The notes beneath the pieces are model-generated. The model searched no databases and was not told the DNA's origin. It was given only the letters and a program-made list of their open reading frames with translations. This document shows positions 50,221-59,776 of a stretch of 64,000 nt of DNA, one piece after another. Made by a program: the position numbers and the translations under genes. Origin of the DNA: Vibrio gallaecicus (GTDB taxonomy: Bacteria; Pseudomonadota; Gammaproteobacteria; Enterobacterales; Vibrionaceae); NCBI RefSeq assembly GCF_024347495.1, contig NZ_AP025491.1, forward strand, positions 434,001 to 498,000. Reading direction: 5' to 3'. Positions within the stretch are counted from its first letter, which is position 1; each line of letters opens with the position of its first letter.

Positions 50221-51999
50221 CTAAACTTTATTCGTTTTGATAGGTTCCACATTTTCGGAGTCAAATAGTTCTTTAGTAACAGAAGGTTCTTTAGAGTCAA
50301 AAACTTCTGCGACTGGTTCTAGTTGTGCTGATTGATTCTCCAACTTTTCAGGCTTGTAGCAGGTATGTATAGCTTGGCTACGTCCATTATCTTTAGCTTG
50401 GTATAAAGCCGTGTCAGCTGCTTTAACTAAATCCAGCGTTGAAGCGTTTAAGTCTGGATAAGTGGTTACTCCAATGGATACACCAAGCTGACCTAAAGAT
50501 AATCCCTTCATATCTAAGTGCAGTTCACGAATTGATTTAACAATCAGGTTGGCAAGTTCCATAGATTCTTTATTGTCACAATCTGGGCTAAGTACCGCGA
50601 GCTCTTCGCCTCCTAAGCGACAGGCAACATGGTTTTCACCAATCACTCGTTTCAGAAGGTTAGACACTTCTTTTAGAACATAATCACCAGCATCATGACC
50701 AAAATTATCGTTGAAGCGTTTGAAGTGATCTAAGTCGAGCATTAATAATGAAAGAGGTTGGTTTAGCTGGCTCGATTTATTCCATTCAGTCTCAATTGCT
50801 TCTTCAAAATAACGGCGATTAAATAATCCAGTTAAAGGATCGCTTAGCGCTTGAGAACGCAGTTTTTCTTGTAAGCTTAAGTTTGCAAGCGCTAAACCTA
50901 GGTGTTCGGCAATGGTGAATGCCAGTTGTTTGGTTTCTTCATTGATAGATTCTGTTTGATGTCCAAAATATAAATGGAACATGCCAACAGTATTACCGTG
51001 AGCTGTTAAAGGTAGACAAAGTGTGACACCTGAATCTTCGCACTGACTCATGTGGTTACAAGGTAGGTGGTGGTGATCATCATGAGATAAATGGTGCTTA
51101 CCTTTACGTAAAGCCCAGCAGTCATGTGGTGCATAAGTTAAGTTTGCCGGCCAAGAACCTCCCCAATCTAGTTTCACTTCTAGTTGGTTACGCGATTCAC
51201 GCATAATTGAAACACAGCCATTAATATTACCTAGTATACGAGGAATGATATCAGCGACCACAGTTTGCGCCTCACTCACGTTATTACACGCTGCGAGCAT
51301 ATTGGCTAACCTGTGGAGCAGCTCAATTTCTTGAGTACTTTTTCTTATTCTATCTTCTTGTTTATCTCGCTCTTTATTGACTATGAGAAACACTTTTCGA
51401 TTGCTGTACCAAGACGAAAACATAAGAACAATGAGGGAGCAGCCCATCAAAGCTGCAACTATGTATTGAAGATCTTTAGCCATTGCATAGAGAGTTGTCA
51501 TTGGCATGGCAAGGCGCAAAACATAGATGGAGTCATGGTCATGAGCATCCATATGGAAATCAATTTTCTTAGCTACGTATAAAAGCTCTTGATTCAAGGT
51601 GGGGCTATAGCGTTTTGATAACCCACTTTCTCCGGTAAGGGCTGACTTTATTTCTACCCTTTGACTATGGTCATCAAGCTCAGAAAGTTCACGAAAATTG
51701 AGCTGTGAATCACCAAGCACTTTCCCTGAACTGTGGATAACGGTAAAGCGTCGACCAAAATTAGCTTGGGATAAAGAGCTCAGATACTCATCTATCTCAA
51801 TGGCTTCCATATCATAGAGGTCTAAGTGATCTTGCTGCATTTGGTATGCCACATCATCGACTAGGCTGAACATGTAACCGCTGACTATCTTTGTTAACCA
51901 GTCATCCAATGTGCGGTTATAAAAATACCCACCCACAACCATAGAAATCGCCAGTGCCGCGATAGGGAAATATTGAAATTGACCAAATGATTTTTTCAT
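50221..51999 (-). CDS. membrane diguanylate cyclase with GAF and GGDEF domains
   Basis: About 592 residues from the ATG at 51999 (GGAG five bases upstream; a start 16 codons earlier has no such site). There is a transmembrane helix at about 10-28, a periplasmic sensor region, a second helix at about 185-205, a short coiled coil, a GAF-like domain (about 230-375), then GGDEF (about 385-545) with GGEEL at 463-467, an active form. The inhibitory RxxD site is absent: the aligned residues read GENH. So product inhibition through the I-site is not expected. The Glu/Ser-rich tail of 50 residues is unstructured. Makes c-di-GMP in response to an envelope signal. Confidence 0.88.
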   Translation of the reverse strand: MKKSFGQFQYFPIAALAISMVVGGYFYNRTLDDWLTKIVSGYMFSLVDDVAYQMQQDHLDLYDMEAIEIDEYLSSLSQANFGRRFTVIHSSGKVLGDSQLNFRELSELDDHSQRVEIKSALTGESGLSKRYSPTLNQELLYVAKKIDFHMDAHDHDSIYVLRLAMPMTTLYAMAKDLQYIVAALMGCSLIVLMFSSWYSNRKVFLIVNKERDKQEDRIRKSTQEIELLHRLANMLAACNNVSEAQTVVADIIPRILGNINGCVSIMRESRNQLEVKLDWGGSWPANLTYAPHDCWALRKGKHHLSHDDHHHLPCNHMSQCEDSGVTLCLPLTAHGNTVGMFHLYFGHQTESINEETKQLAFTIAEHLGLALANLSLQEKLRSQALSDPLTGLFNRRYFEEAIETEWNKSSQLNQPLSLLMLDLDHFKRFNDNFGHDAGDYVLKEVSNLLKRVIGENHVACRLGGEELAVLSPDCDNKESMELANLIVKSIRELHLDMKGLSLGQLGVSIGVTTYPDLNASTLDLVKAADTALYQAKDNGRSQAIHTCYKPEKLENQSAQLEPVAEVFDSKEPSVTKELFDSENVEPIKTNKV

Positions 52000-52282
52000 T
52001 GTTTCTCCGTAAACAACTTGCTTTACTTTTCGAAAGGTAAAAGCCAAAACAGATTAACCCTTTAATATGTAGTGATTTGGGTTGCACTTACCTCATTAAA
52101 GTTTAGACATGTTGTACGAAATATTATGACTTCATGGGAGATGCTTTTAATTTATGTGCACTTGGTTCAATAAGTGCCGAATTTCAATCACGTGACAAAA
52201 TTTAGACGCTGACAGTGAAAGTTGGTATTTGATAAAGGGAAAGAGCGTAAATAACCCGAGATAGGGTAGAAAGGTGAAAGCA

Positions 52283-52310
52283 AAAAAATACCGCCAATGA
52301 GGCGGTACTT
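52283..52310 (-). terminator. terminator of the SEC-C protein gene
   Basis: On the minus strand GTACCGCC-TCAT-TGGCGGTAT followed by a run of seven T, immediately after the stop codon. A classic rho-independent terminator. Confidence 0.88.
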
Positions 52311-52318
52311 CTGAATAA

Positions 52319-52651
52319 TTAAGCGCAGCACTTCTTATATTTTTTACCACTCCCACAGTTGCATGGGTCGTTTCGGTTTGGCATTTTTTCAAACGTAGTT
52401 GTTTTTGGTTTATTCAGAAGAATATCAAGCTCAAGTGTGTTTTCTTCCTGATCTGCGTCAACCGTAATTTCTGCGATAACAGAATGCGCAGAAACCAACA
52501 GCTCAAGTTCAGCTTTACGTTCTTCAGATTGCACAGTAATTGAAATTGGTGCTTTGTCTGTTCCGGCTTTCACATCTCGGTTCACGTTATAACCTGCAAG
52601 TACGTGATTTTGCCTAGTTTCAATTCGGCCTTTAAAAAACAATTTTGACAT
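52319..52651 (-). CDS. SWIM/SEC-C metal-binding motif protein, PBPRA1643 family
   Basis: A 110-residue protein whose C-terminus NDPCNCGSGKKYKKCC is a SEC-C zinc-binding motif (CxC...CC), as at the end of SecA. The N-terminal 85 residues are a small beta-rich domain specific to this family in Photobacterium and Vibrio. Role unknown, possibly a ribosome- or SecB-associated zinc protein. It ends at a strong terminator. Confidence 0.87.
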   Translation of the reverse strand: MSKLFFKGRIETRQNHVLAGYNVNRDVKAGTDKAPISITVQSEERKAELELLVSAHSVIAEITVDADQEENTLELDILLNKPKTTTFEKMPNRNDPCNCGSGKKYKKCCA

Positions 52652-52972
52652 TTTGGTCTCGCTAAGAATAGAACAGCGTAATAAGAGCGGGGATTATACG
52701 CATCTATTGAAATTGATAAAGGTATGCTTGAAATAATGTGCTCGTTTCCTTCCATCGGTTAACACTCAAACCCTGAGCGTAGCTTCTTTTAGATCGTTTA
52801 AAGCTAAATAAGTGGGTTTACGTTACCAAGATTAATGGATTTAACCGGATACCACTCATGCATCATTTCTATCTAATAGTGTGATTTAATTCATAAAAAT
52901 AATGAGCCTCATACATGTTGCATTAAATTGATGGGATGATATTCATAGTTTTATAAATTAAAGAGAAATTAT
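52652..52972. other. divergent intergenic region
   Basis: About 320 bases between the SEC-C protein and the chemoreceptor, divergent promoters expected. I see no repeat, small ORF, riboswitch or distinctive operator in it. Confidence 0.5.
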
Positions 52973-54886
52973 ATGCATATTATAGGTGGTTTTAAGGGAA
53001 AGCTTTTTGTTGCTGTAACCTTCTTACTGGCAGCTTCATTAGTGGTGTCTAACGTTCTATCTTATAAGCAGGTTTCAACATCGATTCATGATCGAGTCAA
53101 TGAATATTCAATGCTTAAGATTGAAACGACGAGTGACACTATTGAAACTTGGTTGAATACGATTAAATCAGGATTAACAGCTAATGCACCTGATTTTGCG
53201 AATCAACACAATGACGAAACAATATTGTCGATGCTAAGACCCATCGCTAATACATCATTAGCGACTGATATTTTTGTAGGTTTTGAAGATGGTAGGGCGT
53301 ACAGCAACGCAAGTGGTAAGCGTGATTTAGCGACATATGACCCTCGTGAACGAGGTTGGTACCAGTTAGCTAAGCAAAAAAGAGGAATGATTGTGACGGG
53401 TATTTATCAAGATGCCCTAACTAAAAAATTATTAGTGAGCATTGCTGAACCTTTCTATTCTGCAGGTCAATTAAAAGGTGTACTACTGGCGGATATAGAG
53501 CTGGACTTGCTTGCTGATTTGGTTCAAAAAGCCCCTTTCCCTGGTGCCTTCATGGGCATCTACGATGACACGAGTTTGACGATTGCATCTAATGGTGAAG
53601 TGGATGTGCCGGGCGAGACTAAATTATACGATTTCGACAGCTTACGCCCGCTTACGGATATTCTGTTGTCTCAGCCATCAGGAAAGGCTGACTATAGCCT
53701 GAATGGTGTTGAGAAGGTCGCATTCTTTAAAACTATCAATGTAGATGAAAACAACGGCTGGCATTTGATGGTTGGGGTTGATAAGTCAGTGGCATACGCA
53801 GGAGTAGATGCTGCTTTAGAAGAGTCGTTGTATACCTCGGCGCTATTACTTGTTAGCTCGTTTTTGCTGTTTTTTATTATTTTTAATATTACTTACCGAC
53901 CAATCTTAGCGTTGAAAAGTACAGTGGTGGATCTGTCTAAAGGTAATGGTGATCTGACTCGTCGATTAGAGGTAAATACTAATGATGATTTAGGGGAGAT
54001 AGCGCAGGCTGTGAATACCTTTATCGGGAATTTGCAAGTAATGATGTTAGATGTGTCTAAATCTTCGAAACAGATTTCTAATAATATTGAGCAGTTAACA
54101 AATCAGACTTTGAGTAATGACCAAGTATTATCATCGCATGTAATGGAAACGACTCAGGTAGTGACCGCGATTAATGAAATGAATTCAACGGCTGAAAGTG
54201 TTGCTCAAAGTGCTTCTCAGACGGCTGGGTTCACTCAATCGACAAATGATGAAGCAGCGCAATCTAAACTTGTTGTGGCGAACTCAGTGACAAGTGTGGC
54301 TGATTTAATCACAGAAGTTGAGACAATGGCTGCTAGCATTCAATCAATGAACCAAGATTCGCAAAAAATCAGCTCAGTTTTGAGTGTTATTGGTGAAATC
54401 GCTGACCAAACGAATTTATTAGCGCTTAATGCTGCGATAGAAGCCGCACGAGCTGGAGAGCAAGGAAGAGGTTTTGCCGTTGTTGCGGATGAAGTTCGAG
54501 CTCTAGCGGCAAGAACTCAGCACAGTACGTCTGAAATTAATAACATGCTTGCTGATCTAAACGAAGGGACAAAAACAGTCGTTAAAGCGATGGATGAAAC
54601 TAAATCACGTTGTGAGCAAACAGCAGAAGCGACCAAGAATGTGAATGTTAGCTTAGATGTCATGGTTAGTTCGATTACCCATATCAATGATTTGGGCTTG
54701 GAAATAGCTACGGCTGCTGAGGAGCAAAGCGCAGTGACTGATGAAGTTAGTCGTAATATGGCAACGATCCAAAGTATGGTGAATGAATTAACCAATAATA
54801 GTACTCAAACTATGGAAAGTACCCAGAATCTAACGCAAAGTAACAAGCAGCTATCGGCACTTGTAGAGCAATTTAAGCTGCAATAG
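52973..54886 (+). CDS. methyl-accepting chemotaxis protein, dCache type
   Basis: A 637-residue chemoreceptor. Transmembrane helix 1 is at about 9-30; a large periplasmic dCache sensor (about 35-275) contains the typical [14 protein letters not shown] and [12 protein letters not shown]; transmembrane helix 2 is at about 283-303 (rich in F/I); HAMP about 305-360; and the signalling hairpin ([38 protein letters not shown]) at about 470-510. dCache domains bind amino acids, amines or organic acids, but the ligand cannot be read from sequence. No CheR-tether pentapeptide is at the C-terminus. Ends at a terminator. Confidence 0.92.
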   Translation: MHIIGGFKGKLFVAVTFLLAASLVVSNVLSYKQVSTSIHDRVNEYSMLKIETTSDTIETWLNTIKSGLTANAPDFANQHNDETILSMLRPIANTSLATDIFVGFEDGRAYSNASGKRDLATYDPRERGWYQLAKQKRGMIVTGIYQDALTKKLLVSIAEPFYSAGQLKGVLLADIELDLLADLVQKAPFPGAFMGIYDDTSLTIASNGEVDVPGETKLYDFDSLRPLTDILLSQPSGKADYSLNGVEKVAFFKTINVDENNGWHLMVGVDKSVAYAGVDAALEESLYTSALLLVSSFLLFFIIFNITYRPILALKSTVVDLSKGNGDLTRRLEVNTNDDLGEIAQAVNTFIGNLQVMMLDVSKSSKQISNNIEQLTNQTLSNDQVLSSHVMETTQVVTAINEMNSTAESVAQSASQTAGFTQSTNDEAAQSKLVVANSVTSVADLITEVETMAASIQSMNQDSQKISSVLSVIGEIADQTNLLALNAAIEAARAGEQGRGFAVVADEVRALAARTQHSTSEINNMLADLNEGTKTVVKAMDETKSRCEQTAEATKNVNVSLDVMVSSITHINDLGLEIATAAEEQSAVTDEVSRNMATIQSMVNELTNNSTQTMESTQNLTQSNKQLSALVEQFKLQ

Positions 54887-54957
54887 TTTCGATGCGATTC
54901 TCCTATATTACTTAGCAAATAAATTTCTAAGTAAGAAAAACGTCCAGTAATTAAATT

Positions 54958-54985
54958 GGTCAGTGGCTTAGGTCACTGGCCTTCT
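54958..54985 (+). terminator. rho-independent terminator of the chemoreceptor gene
   Basis: GGTCAGTG and CACTGGCC (8-bp stem with one G-T, 8-base loop) followed by TTCTTTT, 72 bases after the stop. Confidence 0.82.
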
Positions 54986-55434
54986 TTTAATGGTTTGTAG
55001 GAAATTGGTTATCTTATTCGGTCAATAAAAATGAATGCGTGAGTAAGGCTCGGTGAATCTACTTTTTAACGAACACCTCATGCCAAGTTGTGGTTTTCTG
55101 CATCTTCTATACTGAGTTTGTTTTTCAAATATGAGGGATTAAAAATAGAGTATTTCAACAATGAAATTGCCTATTGCTTAAGGAGAAGGAGTGTAGCGAG
55201 ATTGACCTAATGAAGTTCAAAATACTTAGAGTACGAATAAATACAGTGGAAGCTTATTTATAGTGGTTTGGGTGGTTTTTCATCTGTTTGGGTGGTTTTT
55301 ATACATAGGTATCGTTTGCATAGTAAAGTCGTCTTGATGGGGGGATTATCCTTAATAGGTAAATAATATTTTCTACTGGAAATTAATATCGATGCTGATA
55401 TTATGACGCCCCTCACACACTACGTGAGCGTTTT
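54986..55434. other. promoter region of the BCCT gene with 15-bp direct repeat
   Basis: About 450 bases without a gene. GTTTGGGTGGTTTTT occurs twice in direct orientation (55266-55280 and 55285-55299) with start-to-start spacing of 19 bases, nearly two helical turns, 135 bases upstream of the BCCT start. This suggests cooperative regulator sites. A further AAGGAGAAGGAG tract at about 55180 precedes no long ORF. Confidence 0.55.
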
Positions 55435-57015
55435 ATGCTAACTGATGCATGCCAAATTGGCGAAGAAATACCTGAAAAAAACAAAGCTTCAAACCGTCTT
55501 CTAGACATCAAACTTGTCCCAGCACTGACTATTGGTTTTATTAGCCTTTTCTTGCTTGCGGCGATCATTGATCTTCCTCGTTTTACGACCCTAATTCAAA
55601 GCTTATTTTCAATTGCCGCTGAACAGTTCGGATACTTTTGGCAGTGGTTGATGGTGGCTAATTTTGCCGTGGCACTTTGTGTCGCAGCCTCCCGTTATGG
55701 CAAAACCCGTATGGGAACCCAATCAAAACCAACCATTGGCACTTTTCGCTGGCTAGCGATGATAATGTGTACCTTACTTGCTGGTGGTGGCGTGTTCTGG
55801 TCAGCTGCTGAACCTATCTACCACTTTATTACTCCTTCGCCTAGTTTTGGTGATGTTGCCGGTTCAACGGCAGAGGCCGTAGTACCCGCTCTCAGCCAAA
55901 GCTTTTTACACTGGGGCTTTCTAGCTTGGTCTGTTTTGGGTACGTTGGCGACTATCGTTTTAATGTATGCACACCATAACCATGGCATTAAGCTACGCCC
56001 AAGAGCGTTGTTATTCCCATTGGTTGGTGATCGTTTAGAAAATCACTGGCTAGGGGCAATGATTGATGCATGTTCAATTATTGCAGTCGCGGCAGGTACA
56101 ATCGGACCAATTGGCTTCTTAGCTTCTCAAATGGGATACAGTTTAGAAGTGCTGACCGGTCTGAAGAATGATATGAACTCGCAGCTCATGATTTTGGCGG
56201 TAGTGGTTTCTATTTGTGCAATTTCAGCAGCGTCAGGCATGGATAAAGGTCTACAGTGGTTAAGTCGTCTAAACGTGATTGGTGCATTTGCATTGCTTGT
56301 TGCGATTTTGATTCTGGGTCCTACTACTTTTATCTTTGAACAATTTGGTTTAGCTTTCGCAAGCTACCTACAAGATATGCCTAACATGAGTGTAACGAGC
56401 AGTAATGCTGGTTGGAACTTGTGGTGGACTTGGTTCTTCTGGGGTTGGTTCATCGGCTTTGCTCCAATGATGGCAATTTTTATTGCACGTATCTCTGAAG
56501 GTCGAACTATCCGCGAGCTGATTTTAGCAGTAGCGGTTGGCGCTCCAATTGTAACGAACTTTTGGTTCTCAGTGCTTGGCGGAACCGGCATATTCTTAGA
56601 GCTTGAATCCCCTGGAATCATCTCTGGCGCACTTGCTGATGGCGGTTTACCTGCAGTATTACTTGCTTCATTACAGCAACTGCCTTTTAGCGAAATTTTA
56701 CTTCCTGCGTTTCTAGTACTTACAACAACCTTCGTTGTAACAACGGGTGACTCAATGGCGTATTCTATTGCTATGGTGGTATCTGGTGATAACGAACCAG
56801 ATCGCAAGCAACGCCTTTTCTGGGCTGTGATTATGGGCTGTGTAGCGGGTGTGCTTTTAGTAGCCGGTGATGGTGGCTTAAATGCATTACAGTCATTCAT
56901 CGTAATTACAGCTGTGCCTGTTTCTTTGATTATCGCAGTGACCTTATTAACAGGTCCTATAGCGGCAGTTAAGATGGCAAAAGCACAAGCTCAACGACAG
57001 GTAGCAACTGCTTAA
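55435..57015 (+). CDS. BCCT family transporter (betaine/choline/carnitine type)
   Basis: A 526-residue membrane protein with 12 predicted helices. The family signature is intact: WWTWFFWGWFIGFAPMMAIF (about 322-341) and RISEGRTIREL right after, the Trp-rich substrate box of helix 8. An Ala-rich, slightly basic C-terminus could sense osmotic stress. BCCT carriers import glycine betaine, choline, DMSP or related solutes with Na+ or H+ and are numerous in vibrios. The substrate here is not assignable. Direct repeats upstream may be regulator sites. Confidence 0.9.
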   Translation: MLTDACQIGEEIPEKNKASNRLLDIKLVPALTIGFISLFLLAAIIDLPRFTTLIQSLFSIAAEQFGYFWQWLMVANFAVALCVAASRYGKTRMGTQSKPTIGTFRWLAMIMCTLLAGGGVFWSAAEPIYHFITPSPSFGDVAGSTAEAVVPALSQSFLHWGFLAWSVLGTLATIVLMYAHHNHGIKLRPRALLFPLVGDRLENHWLGAMIDACSIIAVAAGTIGPIGFLASQMGYSLEVLTGLKNDMNSQLMILAVVVSICAISAASGMDKGLQWLSRLNVIGAFALLVAILILGPTTFIFEQFGLAFASYLQDMPNMSVTSSNAGWNLWWTWFFWGWFIGFAPMMAIFIARISEGRTIRELILAVAVGAPIVTNFWFSVLGGTGIFLELESPGIISGALADGGLPAVLLASLQQLPFSEILLPAFLVLTTTFVVTTGDSMAYSIAMVVSGDNEPDRKQRLFWAVIMGCVAGVLLVAGDGGLNALQSFIVITAVPVSLIIAVTLLTGPIAAVKMAKAQAQRQVATA

Positions 57016-57152
57016 GTTAGCCCTGTTCATGATATAAGCTAAAACTTAGTGATATTTCAGCCGAGCTAAAAAACTTAACCACTGAATGGAAATGATGTAC
57101 ATGAAATGTGTATTATCACTCTTCATTTGGTGGTTTTTTAATGGGAGAAACC

Positions 57153-57563
57153 ATGACAAGCTCTATTAAACAGCAAATTGGAAACATCGCTTTAGTCGTC
57201 GATAGCTATGATGACGCTATCGCTTTTTATACTAAAAAGCTTCAGTTTGAATTAGTGGAAGATACTGACTTAGGCGGCGGAAAACGTTGGGTGCAAGTTT
57301 CACCACCGAATGGTAATGGAACAAACTTGTTATTGGCTCAAGCGAGTACTTATGAGCAAAATGCTGCAGTTGGTAATCAAACTGGTGGGCGAGTGTTCCT
57401 ATTCTTGCAAACCAATGATTTTTGGCGAGACTACAATGACATGAAATCTAAAGGTGTCATTTTCAATGAAGAGCCAAGAGTTGAAGAATACGGAACGGTA
57501 GTCGTGTTTCAAGATTTGTATGGTAATAAGTGGGACCTGCTTCAGCTGAATAGATCAAATTAG
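57153..57563 (+). CDS. VOC (glyoxalase/dioxygenase) superfamily protein
   Basis: A 136-residue VOC protein. Paired beta-alpha-beta-beta-beta modules: QIGNIALVVDSYDDAIAFYT, with a later VVFQDLYGNKWDLLQ. The Glu/Asp metal ligands of the fold are partly recognisable. The ATG at 57153 follows GGGAGAAACC and gives the usual short N-terminus; an ATG 15 codons upstream is less likely. Substrate unknown; many such proteins give resistance to small electrophiles or drugs. Confidence 0.82.
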   Translation: MTSSIKQQIGNIALVVDSYDDAIAFYTKKLQFELVEDTDLGGGKRWVQVSPPNGNGTNLLLAQASTYEQNAAVGNQTGGRVFLFLQTNDFWRDYNDMKSKGVIFNEEPRVEEYGTVVVFQDLYGNKWDLLQLNRSN

Positions 57564-57660
57564 GTTTGTGCATACCGTTTCGGTGAAGTTAATCATCTAC
57601 AGATAGCAGTCTGAACCGCTTTCGACTACTATACGGCAATTGAGTATTATGTAGTTTAAT

Positions 57661-57951
57661 ATGAGCATAGAAGTTAAGAATATTACCGAACCTGAAGTGA
57701 CTTGTGGAAACTGCCAAGCTTGCTGTTGTCGTTTAGAAGTGATGATCATTACTGATACAGGTGTACCGGAAGAACACATCGCATTTGATGAGTGGGGCGG
57801 GGAAACCATGCTTCGACTTGATGATGGTTGGTGCTCGGCATTAGATCGTGAAACATTAATGTGTTCTATTTACGAAAACCGCCCTTGGATTTGTCGAGAA
57901 TTCGAAATGGGTTCCTATGAGTGCGTTGTTGAACGTACTGAGAATATGTAA
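57661..57951 (+). CDS. YkgJ family Cys-cluster protein
   Basis: A 96-residue protein with the Fe-S/zinc cluster signature of YkgJ: CGNCQACCC near residue 15-23, WCSALD, MCSIYENRPWICREFEMG. All eight conserved Cys are present. Function in the family is unknown, presumably metal cluster binding. No convincing Shine-Dalgarno sequence is seen. It stands alone. Confidence 0.85.
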   Translation: MSIEVKNITEPEVTCGNCQACCCRLEVMIITDTGVPEEHIAFDEWGGETMLRLDDGWCSALDRETLMCSIYENRPWICREFEMGSYECVVERTENM

Positions 57952-58036
57952 TCGAGCTTTTTAGAGTTCGTTTAAGCATTTCATAGCCAACGTATCATGC
58001 TCTAACGTTGTTCTACTCGACTTGATTGAATTCTAC

Positions 58037-58552
58037 TTAGTCTAGTCCTCTAATCTGTTTTATCTCGTTGCTTGCTATCCCTAAAGATTCTAAAAACTCT
58101 TGGTGAGCATCGGGTTCCATTCGTTCAAATTGTTTATGCCAATTTGCCATGTCTTCTTCATTCATTCCCGAAGATCTCATTATCTGAACCCAACGTTCTT
58201 TCGTTACGCTCGTATGCTTAGCTAATTCTGGCAGCCCTAATAACATCACAATGGCTTTTTGTTGTTGTCTGAGCCGCTGCACTTCTTGTTCAAGAGATCG
58301 AAATTGCTCTTGCAGTATGGACTCCTGAGTTTTTTCATCCTTACTTGTGATTAGGGGAGCGATATCATTGATAGGCACACCAAAAGATCGGTAAGCAATG
58401 ATGGAATCAAGAATTTGTGACTCTTTATCGCCATACCAGCGGTAGCCATTTTCAGAACGATATGATGGTGTCAGCAGCCCAGCTTTTTCATAATACAAAA
58501 TGGTTGTTCGAGAAACTTGATGCTTTTTAGCAAGTTGCGTCACAGTGAGCAT
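58037..58552 (-). CDS. MerR family transcriptional regulator
   Basis: A 171-residue MerR protein. The winged HTH is at 1-70 (LTVTQLAKKHQVSRTTILYYE, GLLTPSYRSENGYRWY), followed by a dimerisation coiled coil (about 85-120) and a short helical effector region. There are no Cys in the C-terminal part, so it is not a metal sensor; it resembles drug or redox types of the TipA-like/BmrR-like shape without their ligand domain. No obvious target is next to it. Confidence 0.85.
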   Translation of the reverse strand: MLTVTQLAKKHQVSRTTILYYEKAGLLTPSYRSENGYRWYGDKESQILDSIIAYRSFGVPINDIAPLITSKDEKTQESILQEQFRSLEQEVQRLRQQQKAIVMLLGLPELAKHTSVTKERWVQIMRSSGMNEEDMANWHKQFERMEPDAHQEFLESLGIASNEIKQIRGLD

Positions 58553-58841
58553 ATTATCCTTATTAATATATTTATAAGTAGATGTTAGTTATAAGCGATG
58601 ATACTAGAAATGTAAAAATGCTTACTGATTATCACTAATCGGCAGTGGTGCTTCTTTGAATGATGAAAATTTTGAACTGGCGAAGCAGAATGAAACTTTC
58701 ATAAAAATAAGCAAGTTAGCAAATAAATAGGATACTAAAGCCTATATTAATCAAAGATTGAACAAAATATCTAATCTTGTTGTGTAATTTTTTTCTTTGT
58801 TATCGGTTCATATAGAGAATAGTCGACGAAGGAATATCAAC

Positions 58842-59579
58842 ATGAATAGAGCAAACAAACTGAAATGTAGCTTACTAGGTTTAGCTATTACACCTTTCAT
58901 GGTTGTAGCTGATGAGCAATATTACGATTATGGATTTATCGGGCTAAGTGGTTCATATGGTGAGTCTGTTTTTTCTGATGAAGATGAAGCGAGCATTAGC
59001 CCTGAGCCCAATCTTTTTTACAACGGTAAGTATGGCTTTGTAGATGGCAGCTTAGTGAATGTATCAGTGTTGCCTTATGTGGGCATTTCTGGGCAGTGGC
59101 GGTTTGCAGAGGTGTCTGATGATTTTGAAGATATCCCGACAGGAATACAAGATAGAGATGGCAGCGGGGAACTTGGGTTTACCGTTGGTACGGTTGGCGC
59201 AAGAATCACATTTCTACATGATGTCTCTAGCGTGCATGATGGCTATGAAGTGCAAGCGCATCTAGGTAGAAGCTTCGATACACCAATCCAAAATTTGACT
59301 TTAACACCTTATGTTGAAGTGGATTACCGTGATAAAAAGCTATCTCAGCACTTGTATAACATCTCTGCGGCGGAATCTGCCGCTTCTGGGCTCAGTGCTC
59401 ATAATTCAGGTTCTTCATGGGTGTATCAAGGTGGTTTGATTGGGATTTATACCTTTGCACCTAAATGGCTTGCATTAGCTAAGTTTGAGCTAGAGTCTCA
59501 TGATTCTGACAGCCCTTTAGTTCAGCGTGATCTTGGTTGGGCAATGAGCTTAGGCGTGGCTTATAAGTTTACGGATTAA
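58842..59579 (+). CDS. MipA/OmpV family outer-membrane protein
   Basis: About 245 residues from the ATG at 58842 (AAGGA eight bases before); an upstream in-frame ATG at 58797 is discounted. The signal peptide (about 1-22) ends near VVAD. The mature protein is a short beta barrel with alternating strands and the family pattern SLVNVSVLPYVGISGQWRF, LGRSFDTPIQN and LGVAYKFTD at the C-terminus. MipA/OmpV proteins may aid murein scaffolds or act as porins; the role in vibrios is not settled. Confidence 0.82.
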   Translation: MNRANKLKCSLLGLAITPFMVVADEQYYDYGFIGLSGSYGESVFSDEDEASISPEPNLFYNGKYGFVDGSLVNVSVLPYVGISGQWRFAEVSDDFEDIPTGIQDRDGSGELGFTVGTVGARITFLHDVSSVHDGYEVQAHLGRSFDTPIQNLTLTPYVEVDYRDKKLSQHLYNISAAESAASGLSAHNSGSSWVYQGGLIGIYTFAPKWLALAKFELESHDSDSPLVQRDLGWAMSLGVAYKFTD

Positions 59580-59662
59580 CTCCTGAGAATATGTGTTGAA
59601 TGAGCAGAGCGCACAAGGCATGAGTCGTGCGATTTAGCTGGCTTCCGGTGATATAAAAAATG

Positions 59663-59699
59663 AAAGGGCAGTTTACTGATAAGAAGTAAACTGCCCTTT
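59663..59699. terminator. bidirectional terminator between MipA and pseudouridine synthase genes
   Basis: AAAGGGCAGTTTACT and its perfect complement (15-bp stem) flank a 7-base loop (GATAAGA), with A- and T-rich ends on both sides. It serves convergent genes. The 7-bp GGCTTAT array begins two bases later. Confidence 0.88.
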
Positions 59700-59701
59700 A
59701 T

Positions 59702-59754
59702 GGCTTATGGCTTATGGCTTATGGCTTATGGCTTATGGCTTATGGCTTATGGCT
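59702..59754 (+). repeat. 7-bp tandem repeat (GGCTTAT), about 7.6 copies
   Basis: Seven perfect GGCTTAT units and a partial one, immediately after a strong terminator and 22 bases before the end of the convergent pseudouridine-synthase gene. Same unit and orientation as the array at 3827-3880. Confidence 0.95.
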
Positions 59755-59776
59755 CAAAGCTCAAAACGAAAAGTGA

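Noticed and set aside
52147..52392. 81-codon minus-strand frame over the SEC-C gene end
   Set aside because: It spans the terminator and overlaps the SEC-C motif in another frame, so it is not a gene.
52652..52972. c-di-GMP riboswitch before the chemoreceptor
   Set aside because: None of the conserved GEMM sequence elements is present.
56364..56900. 178-codon minus-strand frame opposite the BCCT gene
   Set aside because: Shadow of the strongly supported transporter frame; its own product shows no domain.
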